Shown here: positions 25,096 to 33,309 of the stretch, one piece after another
How positions within the stretch are numbered: position 1 is the stretch's first letter
Layout of the letters: the number at the start of each line of letters is the position of its first letter
Assembly (NCBI GenBank): GCA_040266995.1
Contig: JAWRHV010000003.1
Span: forward strand, 1 to 63,298
From: UBA4312 sp040266995
Lineage (GTDB): Bacteria > Bacillota_I > Bacilli_A > Erysipelotrichales > Erysipelotrichaceae
Direction: 5' to 3'
Length of the DNA: 63,298 nucleotides
Translations under genes and position numbers: made by a program
Notes under the pieces: model-generated
The model's input: only the letters and a program-made list of their open reading frames with translations
The model's database searches: none
What the model was told of the DNA's origin: nothing

Positions 25096-25872
25096 ATGAA
25101 CAAATTATTGAAAGCAGGATGCGCATTATTAGTAGCTGCAGCGATGGTAGGATGTTCCTCCGGATCTGCTCCGAAAGAAGAAAGCAGTGATGTCAAGACA
25201 TTAACCATTGGTATCTCACCGGATTATAAACCATATGAATCATTGAATACAGATGGTGAAATGGAAGGCTTTGATATTGACATGGTTGCGTTATTTGAAG
25301 ACTACTTAAAGGAAGAAGAAGGCGTTGAATACAAATTAGAGTTCAAACAGATGGACTTCGACAACATCATCACCCAGATCCAGGGTGACCAGGTTGACCT
25401 GGGTATCTCCGGATTCACTTATTCCGAAGACCGTGAAGTAGAGTGGTCCGATCCTTATCTGGGAACAAGCCAGGTAGCTATCGTACCGGTTGATTCCGAT
25501 ATTGAAACATTGGATGATCTAAAAGGAAAATCTTTGGTTGCGCAGACAGGTGCTACCGGGGAAGAAGCAGCCAATGAAGTGGAAGATGCAGAAGTTACAG
25601 GTCTGAAGAATGTTCAGGATATCATGAATGCGTTATCAGCTCATCAGTATGATGCTGCAATCGTTGATTTAGGTGTTGGTAAAAACTATGTAGAAAACGG
25701 CGAATTTAAGATGCTGGAAGGCTCTTTGATGGATGAAAAGAACTACATCATTGCCAAAAAAGGAAACACAGAAGTCATCGAAAAGATCAATAAATGTATC
25801 GAAAAATTCCTGGCGAGCGATGATTACGCTAAGATGTGCGAAAAATACGGATTATCTCCATTAGAAGAATAA
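25096..25872 (+). CDS. Amino acid ABC transporter substrate-binding lipoprotein
   Basis: A 258-residue family 3 periplasmic-type binding protein tethered to the membrane. The N-terminus has a lipoprotein signal ending MVGC (Cys20) followed by a Ser/Glu linker. The mature part begins LTIGISPDYKPYES and contains EGFDIDMVAL, the amino acid binding signature, and DLGISGFTYSEDREVEWSDPY. These are typical of polar/basic amino acid binders (Arg, His, Gln). The T-box upstream points to arginine. The start at 25096 follows AAAGGAGAGG; the longer frame reaches into the T-box terminator. Confidence 0.94.
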   Translation: MNKLLKAGCALLVAAAMVGCSSGSAPKEESSDVKTLTIGISPDYKPYESLNTDGEMEGFDIDMVALFEDYLKEEEGVEYKLEFKQMDFDNIITQIQGDQVDLGISGFTYSEDREVEWSDPYLGTSQVAIVPVDSDIETLDDLKGKSLVAQTGATGEEAANEVEDAEVTGLKNVQDIMNALSAHQYDAAIVDLGVGKNYVENGEFKMLEGSLMDEKNYIIAKKGNTEVIEKINKCIEKFLASDDYAKMCEKYGLSPLEE

Positions 25873-25891
25873 GATAATCAAGGAGGATACT

Positions 25892-26575
25892 ATGTTTCTT
25901 GCGTTTGGTAAAATATTTACCGCAGAAAATATCCTGTATTTAGCAAAAGGAGCGCTGTTATCTTTGGTGATAGCAGCGCTGTCCCTTTTAATCGGTCTGG
26001 TGATTGGTGTCCTAGGCGCTTCCGGTAAGCGTTCTAAGCATATCATTCCCAGAGCGATTGCGAATTTCTATGTAGAAGTGATTCGTGGGACGCCTTTATT
26101 GCTGCAAATATTGATTATTTTCTCGGTTATCCCTTCAATTTATACAGGTTTTACCGGTAAAGTATTGCGAATCAACGTGTACTTGATCGGTATCATTGCC
26201 ATGAGCATCAACAGCGGTGCGTATCAGACTGAACTGATTCGAAGCGGTATTAACGGCGTGGACAGAGGACAATGGGAAGCTTGTGAAACACTGGGCTTGT
26301 CGCAGTGGCAGATGATGAAACTGGTCATTCTTCCACAGGCTTTCAAACGAATTGTTCCACCGGTGATCAGCGAGTTTATCACATTGATCAAGGACTCCTC
26401 TTTGATCAGTACGATTGGTGCGGTTGAATTGTTAAAAGGGGCTCAGGTTATAGGAACCAAATACTATGATGTTATGTCGCCATACTGCATGGCCGCAGTC
26501 TTTTATCTGATTATGACATTGAGTATTTCTGCATTAGGCAGTTATGTAGAAAAGAGGTTGGCAGCCAGTGATTAG
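25892..26575 (+). CDS. Amino acid ABC transporter permease
   Basis: A 227-residue permease of the HisM/GlnP type. It has about five membrane spans, the YVEVIRGTPLLLQI motif near residue 65, and the cytoplasmic EAA loop (GQWEACETLGLSQWQMMKLVILPQA) that docks on the ATPase. It lies 19 bases after the binding-protein gene with AAGGAGG, and overlaps the ATPase gene by 8 bases. Only one permease gene is present, so it should form a homodimer. Confidence 0.95.
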   Translation: MFLAFGKIFTAENILYLAKGALLSLVIAALSLLIGLVIGVLGASGKRSKHIIPRAIANFYVEVIRGTPLLLQILIIFSVIPSIYTGFTGKVLRINVYLIGIIAMSINSGAYQTELIRSGINGVDRGQWEACETLGLSQWQMMKLVILPQAFKRIVPPVISEFITLIKDSSLISTIGAVELLKGAQVIGTKYYDVMSPYCMAAVFYLIMTLSISALGSYVEKRLAASD

Positions 26576-27299
26576 AGTAGAGAATATTGAAAAACGGTTT
26601 GTGGGCACACATGCGTTAAAGGGTGTCAGCTTGGAAGTGCAGAAAGGTGAAATTGTCAGCTTGATTGGTCCTTCCGGATCTGGAAAAAGTACGTTATTGC
26701 GCTGTATTCATGGTTTGGAAACACCGGAATCCGGTGCTATCTTCATGGATGATGAGCTGATGGACCACAATGACGAAAAGAAATTCAGAGAACAGAGAAA
26801 TCGCATGGGTTTTGTTTTTCAGCATTTCAATCTGTTCCCAAACTACACAGTCATCGAAAACTGTAAGCTGGCTCCTGTCCAGGTTTTGGGAATGTCGGAT
26901 GAACAAGCAGAACAAGTGGCGATGGATTATCTGAATCGTGTCGGTCTGGCAGAAAAACGCGATGAATACCCAAATAAATTGTCCGGTGGACAAAAACAGC
27001 GTGTGGCGATTGCCAGAGCGTTGTGTATGAATCCGGAAGTGATGTTGTTTGATGAGCCGACCAGTGCTCTGGATCCGGAAATGATCAAAGAAGTGCTGGA
27101 GGTTATGACAAAGCTGGCGGAAGCTGGTATGACCATGATCGTTGTGACACATGAAATGGGCTTTGCCCGCAAAGTAGGGAATCGTGTTGTCTTCCTGGAT
27201 CAGGGAGAAATAATTGAAGACACCACCAGCGAGGAATTCTTCACCAATCCGCAATCGGATCGGGCCAAAGACTTCCTGAGTAAGGTATTCTACGAATGA
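26568..27299 (+). CDS. Amino acid ABC transporter ATP-binding protein
   Basis: A 243-residue ATPase of the GlnQ/HisP type. Walker A GPSGSGKSTLL, signature LSGGQKQRVAIARAL, Walker B VMLFDEPTSALDPE and H-loop VVTHEMGFA are all canonical. It starts with GTG at 26568 inside the permease gene, with AAAGAGG about 10 bases upstream, and ends in ATGA overlap with the aminotransferase gene, so the four genes are one operon under the T-box. Confidence 0.96.
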   Translation: MIRVENIEKRFVGTHALKGVSLEVQKGEIVSLIGPSGSGKSTLLRCIHGLETPESGAIFMDDELMDHNDEKKFREQRNRMGFVFQHFNLFPNYTVIENCKLAPVQVLGMSDEQAEQVAMDYLNRVGLAEKRDEYPNKLSGGQKQRVAIARALCMNPEVMLFDEPTSALDPEMIKEVLEVMTKLAEAGMTMIVVTHEMGFARKVGNRVVFLDQGEIIEDTTSEEFFTNPQSDRAKDFLSKVFYE

Positions 27300-28384
27300 A
27301 ACTAGCAGATTTTAAAGTCGAACAATGGATGAATAAATATGAAATGGATGCCCGTTATAATCTGACAGATACTTGTATGAAATCATTGACCATACAAGAA
27401 CTGCTGGATATGGAACCGCTGGGATCCATTTCTTTAGACTATGGACAGATTACTGGCGATAAAGAGTGTAAAGAAGCCATCCTGTCTTTGTATGAAACCG
27501 GCACACCGGATCAAATCACTACTTGTCACGGTTGTCTGGAAGCGAATCAACTGGTCATGGAAACGATCCTGGAACCGGGCGATCACGTCGTGGCTTTTGT
27601 GCCGGGCTATCAACAGTTTATCGACATGCCTCGCTCACTGGGATGTACAGTAGATACCGTTTCCCTGGATGAATCCAAAAGCTGGATGCCTTCCATTACA
27701 GATGTGGAACAATCCCTGACAGAAAACACCAGACTTATCATCCTTAACAATCCGAACAATCCGACAGGAACGTTGTATACAGGGGCATTTCTGGATGCGT
27801 TGATCAAACTGTGCAGAAAGCAGGGAATCTACATCCTCTGTGATGAGGTCTATCGGGGATTGGAAGCGAACAAATCCATCAGTGATCTATATGAACGGGG
27901 AATTGCCACAAGCTCATTAAGTAAGATTTATGCGCTGGCCGGCTTGCGATTTGGCTGGGTCAAGGGACCAAAGGAAGTCATCGACCAGATCAATGTCCGT
28001 AAGGACTATACGATGGTTTCAACCGGGCCGCTGATTGATGCACTGGCTTTGACAGCTTTGAAGCATAAAGAGGAGATCCTGCAAAGAAATCGACAGATCC
28101 TGCAGGAAAATAAAGAGATGATCCGGCAATGGCTGGAAAAAGAACCAAGATATCATGTGCAGCTGCCACAGGAAGGAACAGTGTGCTTTTTAAAATATGA
28201 TTTTGATATACCTAGTGAACAGCTGGCATTGGAGCTGTTGGAACAGACGGGTATCTTCTTTGTACCGGGATCTTGTTTTGACTATGAATACCATCTGCGC
28301 TTAGGATTAGGACAAGATTGTCGAATGACAAAAGAAGGCTTGGAACGCCTGAGCCAATGGACAGATCAAAGGTTGGGTTGCTAA
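27296..28384 (+). CDS. PLP-dependent aminotransferase, class I/II
   Basis: A 362-residue fold-type I PLP enzyme. The aspartate that holds the pyridine nitrogen is in ILCDEVYRG, the Schiff-base lysine in SSLSKIYALAGLRFGW (Lys210), NNPNNPTG is the usual turn, and a C-terminal Arg in YHLRLGLG should bind the substrate carboxylate. It resembles enzymes annotated as capreomycidine-synthase-like, which act on arginine derivatives, but this is from memory and not certain. Being coupled by ATGA to an arginine-type transporter under an arginine-type T-box suggests an arginine-related substrate (inference). Confidence 0.85.
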   Translation: MKLADFKVEQWMNKYEMDARYNLTDTCMKSLTIQELLDMEPLGSISLDYGQITGDKECKEAILSLYETGTPDQITTCHGCLEANQLVMETILEPGDHVVAFVPGYQQFIDMPRSLGCTVDTVSLDESKSWMPSITDVEQSLTENTRLIILNNPNNPTGTLYTGAFLDALIKLCRKQGIYILCDEVYRGLEANKSISDLYERGIATSSLSKIYALAGLRFGWVKGPKEVIDQINVRKDYTMVSTGPLIDALALTALKHKEEILQRNRQILQENKEMIRQWLEKEPRYHVQLPQEGTVCFLKYDFDIPSEQLALELLEQTGIFFVPGSCFDYEYHLRLGLGQDCRMTKEGLERLSQWTDQRLGC

Positions 28385-28407
28385 AAAAAATCATTACATG
28401 GTATACT
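28378..28407 (+). promoter_or_regulatory. Promoter of the lipoprotein gene
   Basis: TTGCTA (28378-28383), 18 bp, TATACT (28402-28407) preceded by TGG as an extended -10. The -35 overlaps the stop codon of the aminotransferase gene. Confidence 0.6.
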
Positions 28408-28433
28408 TTATACATTCTAAGGAGGACTTCTGA

Positions 28434-28946
28434 ATGAAAAAGTTTTTGATTGGGGTTAGCGTCCTTACTTTGATGAGCGGTTGTACACGATTAAGCGACA
28501 TCATGGATAATGATCCAAAGGAAAAGCCGGTCGCAAAAGCAGAAAAAGATACCAAGGAAAAAACGGTAGAGTGCGTAAACAGCGACCAGAAAGTTACAAC
28601 TACTTTTGAAGCCAAAGGGGACAAGATCAAAAAAATGAAACAGGTTTTCTTTTTGACGAATTCGGATTTGGGAATTACCGATGAAATGAATAAAGAAACC
28701 ATTCAGACAAAAATCAATGATACATTGAAAGAAAAGTATCAAGGGTTAGAAGGTGTAACGGTAACCGGAAAGGTTATCGATAAAGAAGTGGAAGTCACGG
28801 TAGAGATTGATTATGAAGTCGCAGATAAAGATGCATTGATAGAAGCGGGCCTGTTAGATCAGGGTGAAAAACAAAATACCTCGATTTCATTGCAGAAAAC
28901 ACAGGGTGTTTTCGAAGAGAACGGGTATGCATGTGAAGTGAAATAA
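28434..28946 (+). CDS. Lipoprotein, DUF1307/YehR-like
   Basis: A 170-residue lipoprotein. The signal ends LMSGC (Cys17), followed by a charged linker and one domain of about 110 residues (VTTTFEAKGDKIKKMKQVFF, then VTVEIDYEVADKDALIEAG). The pattern fits DUF1307 (YehR-like) lipoproteins, whose function is not known; identification is by eye. GGAGG precedes the start. It has its own promoter and terminator. Confidence 0.7.
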   Translation: MKKFLIGVSVLTLMSGCTRLSDIMDNDPKEKPVAKAEKDTKEKTVECVNSDQKVTTTFEAKGDKIKKMKQVFFLTNSDLGITDEMNKETIQTKINDTLKEKYQGLEGVTVTGKVIDKEVEVTVEIDYEVADKDALIEAGLLDQGEKQNTSISLQKTQGVFEENGYACEVK

Positions 28947-28966
28947 GCGGCAATGCCGCTTTTTTC
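28945..28966 (+). terminator. Terminator of the lipoprotein gene
   Basis: Stem AAGCGGC/GCCGCTT with a 3-nt loop and a T-run, beginning within the stop codon. Confidence 0.8.
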
Positions 28967-28982
28967 TTGAGGAGGATCGAAG

Positions 28983-29624
28983 ATGAGATATTATATAGCA
29001 GACTGCCATTTTTTTCATAGAGCTTTGAATCAGAAAATGGATAAACGAGGCTTTTCCGATGTGGAAGAAATGAATGCCTATATGGTATCCCAATGGAATT
29101 CCCGGGTTCGGAAAAATGATGAAGTGATCGTTTTGGGCGACCTGTCATGGGGCTCTTTAGAACAGACGGAACAGATTCTGGAACAGCTGCAAGGGAAGCT
29201 GTTTTTGATTCGAGGGAACCATGACCGTTTTATCGAGGATAAAAGATTTGATGCTTCCCGATTTGGATGGATCAAGGACTATGCGGAATTAAATGACAAT
29301 AAGCGTAAGGTGGTTTTGTGCCATTACCCCATCGCATGTTATAACGGACAATATCGGAAAGACAGCCAGGGCAACCCGAAGACATATATGCTGCACGGGC
29401 ATATTCATTGTACACAGGATCAGGAGCTGATGGATGCTTATGAGGAATTTGTACAGTCCCAGACCCATGAAACGATAGGAAGTCATACGCAGGAAACAAT
29501 TCCATGCCAGATTATCAACTGTTTTTGTATGTATTCGGACTATATTCCCATGACATTGGATGAATGGATTGATATTGACAAAAAAAGAAAACAAAATAGA
29601 AAAAAGAATGTTATAATGATATAG
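28983..29624 (+). CDS. Metallophosphoesterase
   Basis: A 213-residue calcineurin-like phosphoesterase of the small YmdB/YfcE-like cytoplasmic kind. Metal ligands are seen in YIADCHFFH, VLGDLSWG, IRGNHDR, LCHYPI and LHGHIH. The substrate is unknown; relatives act on nucleotides or phosphodiesters. GAGGAGG precedes the start. The following GntR gene uses a -10 placed inside this gene's end. Confidence 0.88.
   Translation: MRYYIADCHFFHRALNQKMDKRGFSDVEEMNAYMVSQWNSRVRKNDEVIVLGDLSWGSLEQTEQILEQLQGKLFLIRGNHDRFIEDKRFDASRFGWIKDYAELNDNKRKVVLCHYPIACYNGQYRKDSQGNPKTYMLHGHIHCTQDQELMDAYEEFVQSQTHETIGSHTQETIPCQIINCFCMYSDYIPMTLDEWIDIDKKRKQNRKKNVIMI
29609..29617 (+). promoter_or_regulatory. Extended -10 before the GntR-UTRA gene
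   Basis: TGT-TATAAT within the end of the phosphoesterase gene. It would give a 5' leader of about 13 bases for the gene at 29637. Confidence 0.5.
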
Positions 29625-29636
29625 GGACATTAAGAC

Positions 29637-30386
29637 ATGGAAAAATTACAATTCGGAAAAGGAACAAAAGCATTATACATTCAAATAAAAGATATTTATC
29701 GGCATAGAATCATCAATGGAGAACTGAAGTATGGGGATAAGATCGAAAGTGAGATGGAAATCCAGAACATTTTCGGAGTGTCCCGCATTACCGCCAGGCA
29801 GGCTATCCTGGATCTGGAAAAGGAAGGTATGGTCAAACGTGGGCGTGGCAAAGGAACCTTTGTAATCTGGAAACCGGGCATTGAAGAAGAGTTGACACAT
29901 ATCAGCAGCTTCACGCAGGAAATGGAAGCGGCCGGACGCAAGCCGGGAACAAGCTATTACAGCATTACCAAAGAAAAAATGGATGAGAAGACCAAAAAGG
30001 AATTTGGCGTGGACCTGGATGATGTGATGTATTGTGTACGTCGTGTCCGTACAGCGGATGATGTCAAGGTCGTTTACATGGTTTCCTATTATCCATTATC
30101 GACAAATCTGCCGATGAATTCAGATAGTATCAAGAATTCAATTTATGAAATTTTAGACATGAAAGGGGTTGGCTCGCCAATCAGTATTCAAGAGAAGATA
30201 AGGGCTGAACTGCCTGACGAGGAAACAATCAAAGCCCTGAATATTGCCAAAGGACAACCAATCCTGTTCCGTTCAAGAATTTCATATGATGAAGATAACA
30301 ACATCTTTGAACTATCGAAGTGTTATTTCCGTGGAGACTTGTATTCTTATTCTATTTCTTCCACGGAATCATGGAAGCGTTTATAA
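29637..30386 (+). CDS. GntR family regulator with UTRA domain
   Basis: A 249-residue HutC-type regulator. The N-terminal winged helix reads LYIQIKDIYRHRIINGEL, SRITARQAILDLEKEGMV and RGRGKGTFV; the C-terminal UTRA ligand domain starts near residue 85 (ELTHISSFTQEMEAAGRKPGT) and ends YFRGDLYSYSI. UTRA domains bind sugars, sugar phosphates or amino-acid derivatives. No transport or enzyme operon directly follows, so its targets are unclear; the paired operators at 32.1-32.2 kb are one possibility. Confidence 0.92.
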   Translation: MEKLQFGKGTKALYIQIKDIYRHRIINGELKYGDKIESEMEIQNIFGVSRITARQAILDLEKEGMVKRGRGKGTFVIWKPGIEEELTHISSFTQEMEAAGRKPGTSYYSITKEKMDEKTKKEFGVDLDDVMYCVRRVRTADDVKVVYMVSYYPLSTNLPMNSDSIKNSIYEILDMKGVGSPISIQEKIRAELPDEETIKALNIAKGQPILFRSRISYDEDNNIFELSKCYFRGDLYSYSISSTESWKRL

Positions 30387-30403
30387 GAAGGAGGAATGAA
30401 GAA

Positions 30404-30724
30404 ATGCCGGATTATTTAGAAAATGTACAGGAGCCGAAAACATATGCCGTATGTGCATATATTACATGGATTGGATGGTTTTGCGCTTTTTTCTTAAGAA
30501 ATAAAAACAGCGAATTCACCACCCATCATGTAAACCAGGCATTGGTTATCAATATACTTTCAATATTAGGGGGAATCATTTCCCGTCATGCGTTTATGGG
30601 GCAGACTATAGCCACGATTATCGACGCATTGATCCTGGTTGTCTGGGTTCTGGGCATTCTTAGCGCAGCACGCGGCAACACAAAGCCGATTCCTGTTATC
30701 GGTGATATCAAGATTATTCAATAA
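30404..30724 (+). CDS. Small membrane protein, Tic20/DUF4870-like
   Basis: A 106-residue membrane protein with three hydrophobic segments. TYAVCAYITWIGWFCAFFLRN at the start, FTTHHVNQALVINIL in the middle and the glycine-leucine-rich last span give the look of DUF4870/Tic20-like proteins, whose function is unknown. The start at 30404 follows AAGGAGG; the upstream frame overlaps the GntR gene. It lies 17 bases after GntR and is probably cotranscribed. Confidence 0.75.
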   Translation: MPDYLENVQEPKTYAVCAYITWIGWFCAFFLRNKNSEFTTHHVNQALVINILSILGGIISRHAFMGQTIATIIDALILVVWVLGILSAARGNTKPIPVIGDIKIIQ

Positions 30725-30746
30725 GCAGCAATAGCTGCTTTTTTTA
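30724..30746 (+). terminator. Terminator of the GntR/Tic20-like operon
   Basis: Stem AGCAGC/GCTGCT with a 4-nt loop and seven T residues. Confidence 0.8.
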
Positions 30747-30752
30747 TGCAAA

Positions 30753-30777
30753 GAAAAAAGAAGCTTTTCAGCTTCTT
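30753..30777 (-). terminator. Terminator of the SPFH operon
   Basis: Minus-strand stem AAGAAGC/GCTTCTT with a 6-nt loop and a T-run. It sits back to back with the plus-strand terminator. Confidence 0.8.
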
Positions 30778-31039
30778 ATAAGTACTTACAATCTTTAATT
30801 TTTCGTTTGACACCATTCAGGACCACATATCCTTCTTCCGGCTCTTCGTGAACGATATAACGAGGAAGCTCCGGTGCTTCATGCTTATGCGCATGTTTCG
30901 TATCGCAAGTCAGATCCTGGCTTTTAGGTACTCTGTGTCCGTCTGAGGATATGGTTTGTCGGTTGCGGACACTTTTGACGACTGTAGTGATTGCGGCAAT
31001 GATTACAAAGATATAAATGGCAAAGAATAAAACGATCAT
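30776..31039 (-). CDS. Small single-span membrane protein
   Basis: An 87-residue protein: hydrophobic N-terminus (residues about 1-20), then a basic region and a histidine/proline-rich cytoplasmic tail ending in KRKIKDCKYL. Not recognised. It follows the SPFH gene by 6 bases with AAGGAG inside that gene's end, so it may be the small partner of the SPFH protein, a place often taken by NfeD proteins, although it does not look like NfeD. Confidence 0.65.
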   Translation of the reverse strand: MIVLFFAIYIFVIIAAITTVVKSVRNRQTISSDGHRVPKSQDLTCDTKHAHKHEAPELPRYIVHEEPEEGYVVLNGVKRKIKDCKYL

Positions 31040-31045
31040 AGGGGA

Positions 31046-31963
31046 TTACTCCTTCGCACTTGCGCCTTCTTTAATTCCTTCTACCAATCCGACAATACTT
31101 TGAATTTCACTAGGAATGATGATCTTTGTGGCTTTTCCATCCGAAGCTTTTTCAAAAGCCTCTATACTACGTAATTTAATGATTGCGTCGTCAGCACCCG
31201 CTTCTTTTAACATTCGGATTCCATCAGCGGTTGCCTGCTGCACTTGACGAATGGCCTCGGCACGTCCATAAGCTTCCTGAATTTCTTTTTCCTTTTCGGC
31301 TTCAGCTGCCAAGATCGTCGCCCTTTTTTCGGCTTCCGCATTTAATACAGCAGCCTGATTCTTACCTTCGGCCTCAAGGATCATAGATTGTTTTTCACCT
31401 TCAGCCTGTAGGATGGCGGCACGTTTCTCACGTTCGGCCTTCATCTGCTTTTCCATGGATTCACGAATTGCGTTCGGTGGCTGGATGTTCTTTAATTCTA
31501 CACGTGTGACTTTGATACCCCACGGGTCCGTCGCCAGATCGATGATCTGCAGCATCTGAGAATTAATGGTTTCACGACTGGTCAACGTGGCATCTAGTTC
31601 CATATCACCGATAATATTACGCAATGTGGTCGCCGTCAGGTTTTCCATAGCCATGATCGGATTTTCCACACCATAAGCATAGAGCTTTGGATCCATGATC
31701 CGGAAATAGACAACGCTGTCAATCTGCATTGTTACATTATCTTTCGTAATGACCGGTTGTGGTGCGAAGTCGGCAACCTGTTCTTTTAAAAGAACCTTTC
31801 GGGAAATACGATCAAAAAAAGGTATTTTCAAATGGATTCCAGGTTCCCATGTCGCATTGTAACGGCCTAAACGTTCAATGACAAAAGCACTTCCTTGAGG
31901 AACTACTCTAATACTGGCAATCAATAATAGTACTACAATAATGAATAAAATAAGAAATGTCAT
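31046..31963 (-). CDS. SPFH (stomatin/prohibitin) domain protein
   Basis: A 305-residue membrane-scaffold protein. One N-terminal span (residues 1-18), then the band-7 domain (VVPQGSAFVIERLGRYNATWEPG to about residue 190), a long alanine/glutamate-rich coiled coil (about 190-260) and a short end. Such proteins form ring-like membrane assemblies and often regulate proteases. The ATG at 31963 follows GAGGTGA; the frame open upstream to 32116 crosses the promoter and is not used. Confidence 0.92.
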   Translation of the reverse strand: MTFLILFIIVVLLLIASIRVVPQGSAFVIERLGRYNATWEPGIHLKIPFFDRISRKVLLKEQVADFAPQPVITKDNVTMQIDSVVYFRIMDPKLYAYGVENPIMAMENLTATTLRNIIGDMELDATLTSRETINSQMLQIIDLATDPWGIKVTRVELKNIQPPNAIRESMEKQMKAEREKRAAILQAEGEKQSMILEAEGKNQAAVLNAEAEKRATILAAEAEKEKEIQEAYGRAEAIRQVQQATADGIRMLKEAGADDAIIKLRSIEAFEKASDGKATKIIIPSEIQSIVGLVEGIKEGASAKE

Positions 31964-31990
31964 AAAATCACCTCGTTTCTTATAGAAGAT

Positions 31991-32019
31991 ATTATATAAC
32001 CTGTATACCGGGGATTCAA
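31991..32019 (-). promoter_or_regulatory. Promoter of the SPFH operon
   Basis: Minus-strand TTGAAT (32014-32019), 17 bp, TATAAT (31991-31996), ahead of a leader of about 20 bases. Confidence 0.7.
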
Positions 32020-32106
32020 GAAATGTGTTATCGGGATATTTATAAACAGGAGCCACAGGATTGCAAAGTCTTTTTTTGTCTTCAAGAGAACCAGACGAAA
32101 ACATAA

Positions 32107-32125
32107 ATATTACCACTGGTAATAT
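32107..32125. promoter_or_regulatory. Inverted repeat, candidate operator O1
   Basis: ATATTACC-ACT-GGTAATAT is a perfect 8-3-8 inverted repeat in the gap between the SPFH and dehydrogenase operons, about 46 bp upstream of the dehydrogenase -35. Its form suits a GntR-family dimer. Confidence 0.55.
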
Positions 32126-32170
32126 AAAAGGTATGTTTTAGTAGAAATATCCACTTTTTTGAAGAAAGTG

Positions 32171-32199
32171 TTGCATCATAATGTCATAGGTAGTATAAT
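32171..32199 (+). promoter_or_regulatory. Promoter of the dehydrogenase-aldolase operon
   Basis: TTGCAT (32171-32176), 17 bp, TATAAT (32194-32199). The start of transcription is expected near 32206, just before operator O2. Confidence 0.75.
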
Positions 32200-32214
32200 A
32201 CAAAACGACAAGTG

Positions 32215-32233
32215 GTAACATAAAAAATGTTAC
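32215..32233. promoter_or_regulatory. Inverted repeat, candidate operator O2
   Basis: GTAACAT-AAAAA-ATGTTAC, a perfect 7-5-7 inverted repeat just downstream of the predicted transcription start. Its left arm (AGTGGTAACAT) resembles the right arm of O1 (ACTGGTAATAT), which suggests one regulator for both. Confidence 0.5.
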
Positions 32234-32254
32234 AAGTAGGAGGATTAAGTCAGA

Positions 32255-33307
32255 ATGAAAGCTTTAGTGCTGGAAGAACCTAAAAAGTATTCGATTCAGG
32301 ATCTCCCTGTTCCGGAAATCGGGGATGATCAATGTTTGTTGAAAGTACGTGTTGCATCCATCTGTGTCAATGACGTTCGTGACTATCAAGGTGGTGTCAA
32401 TTGGACATATCCGCGAATTGGCGGTCATGAATACAGTGCCGTCATTGAAAAAATGGGTAAAAACGTTGACACGCATACATTCCATGTAGGACAGCAGGTA
32501 ATTGCCTTCGTATTGGAAGACTGCGGATATTGTTATTCATGTAAGCATGAACACGGAAACATCTGCGACAACTCTACCAAAGGAACATTCTATTATAATG
32601 AGGGAGGCATCTCTGGATTTAAAGGATTTGCTGAATACGTAGCCATGGATGCCAGACATCTGTATCCATGCCCGGATGATACACCGGATGATCTGTTGTC
32701 TTTAACAGAGCCATTGGCTTGTGTCTTGAACAGTATGAATCGTTCCAATATTCAGTTTGGTGACGATGTAGTTGTCATCGGTGGTGGCGCCATGGGTATG
32801 CTGCATGTGCTTTGTGCGAAAAAACGTGGAGCTCGTGTTATCTTAAGCGAAACGGACGCAAAACGTCGTGAATTCGGTTTGGAATTAGGTGCCGATATTG
32901 TTATCAACCCACTGGAATGCGATCCGGTTGAAAAAGTTAAAGAATTAACAAACGGCCGTGGAGCAAACGTGGTATTGAATACAACAGCTATCCCGGCTGT
33001 AGCAGCACAGGCAATTGAAATGACAGCGAAGAGTGGTTTATGTAACATGTTCTCTTCCATTCATCCGAATGAACCAATTCCTGTAAATGCCGGTCGTTTA
33101 CATTCACAGGAAATCTATGTAACAGGTACACAAAACGGAACAAGAAAATCCTTTGCACAGGCTATTGACTGTATTTCCAAGGGAATCCTTGATTTACGAC
33201 CATTGATCGAAAAGATCTATGATTACACAGATGTAGTAGAAGCGATGGAATTCGCAAGCCGTCCAGATACATATAAAGTGCTGATGCGCTTTTCAAAAGG
33301 AGAATAA
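32255..33307 (+). CDS. Zinc-dependent medium-chain dehydrogenase (polyol type)
   Basis: A 350-residue MDR-family dehydrogenase. Catalytic zinc ligands are expected from Cys37 (ASICVND), GGHEYS and the Glu/Cys near SLTEPLACVLN; the structural zinc loop is CGYCYSCKHEHGNIC. The NAD(P) fold is VVIGGGAMGMLH, with Glu in ILSETDAKR suggesting NAD. Relatives include sorbitol, threonine and sugar-phosphate dehydrogenases. Paired with a class II aldolase three bases downstream and a GntR gene, it likely oxidises a polyol or polyol phosphate before aldol cleavage (inference). No kinase or PTS gene is present. Confidence 0.9.
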   Translation: MKALVLEEPKKYSIQDLPVPEIGDDQCLLKVRVASICVNDVRDYQGGVNWTYPRIGGHEYSAVIEKMGKNVDTHTFHVGQQVIAFVLEDCGYCYSCKHEHGNICDNSTKGTFYYNEGGISGFKGFAEYVAMDARHLYPCPDDTPDDLLSLTEPLACVLNSMNRSNIQFGDDVVVIGGGAMGMLHVLCAKKRGARVILSETDAKRREFGLELGADIVINPLECDPVEKVKELTNGRGANVVLNTTAIPAVAAQAIEMTAKSGLCNMFSSIHPNEPIPVNAGRLHSQEIYVTGTQNGTRKSFAQAIDCISKGILDLRPLIEKIYDYTDVVEAMEFASRPDTYKVLMRFSKGE

Positions 33308-33309
33308 AT

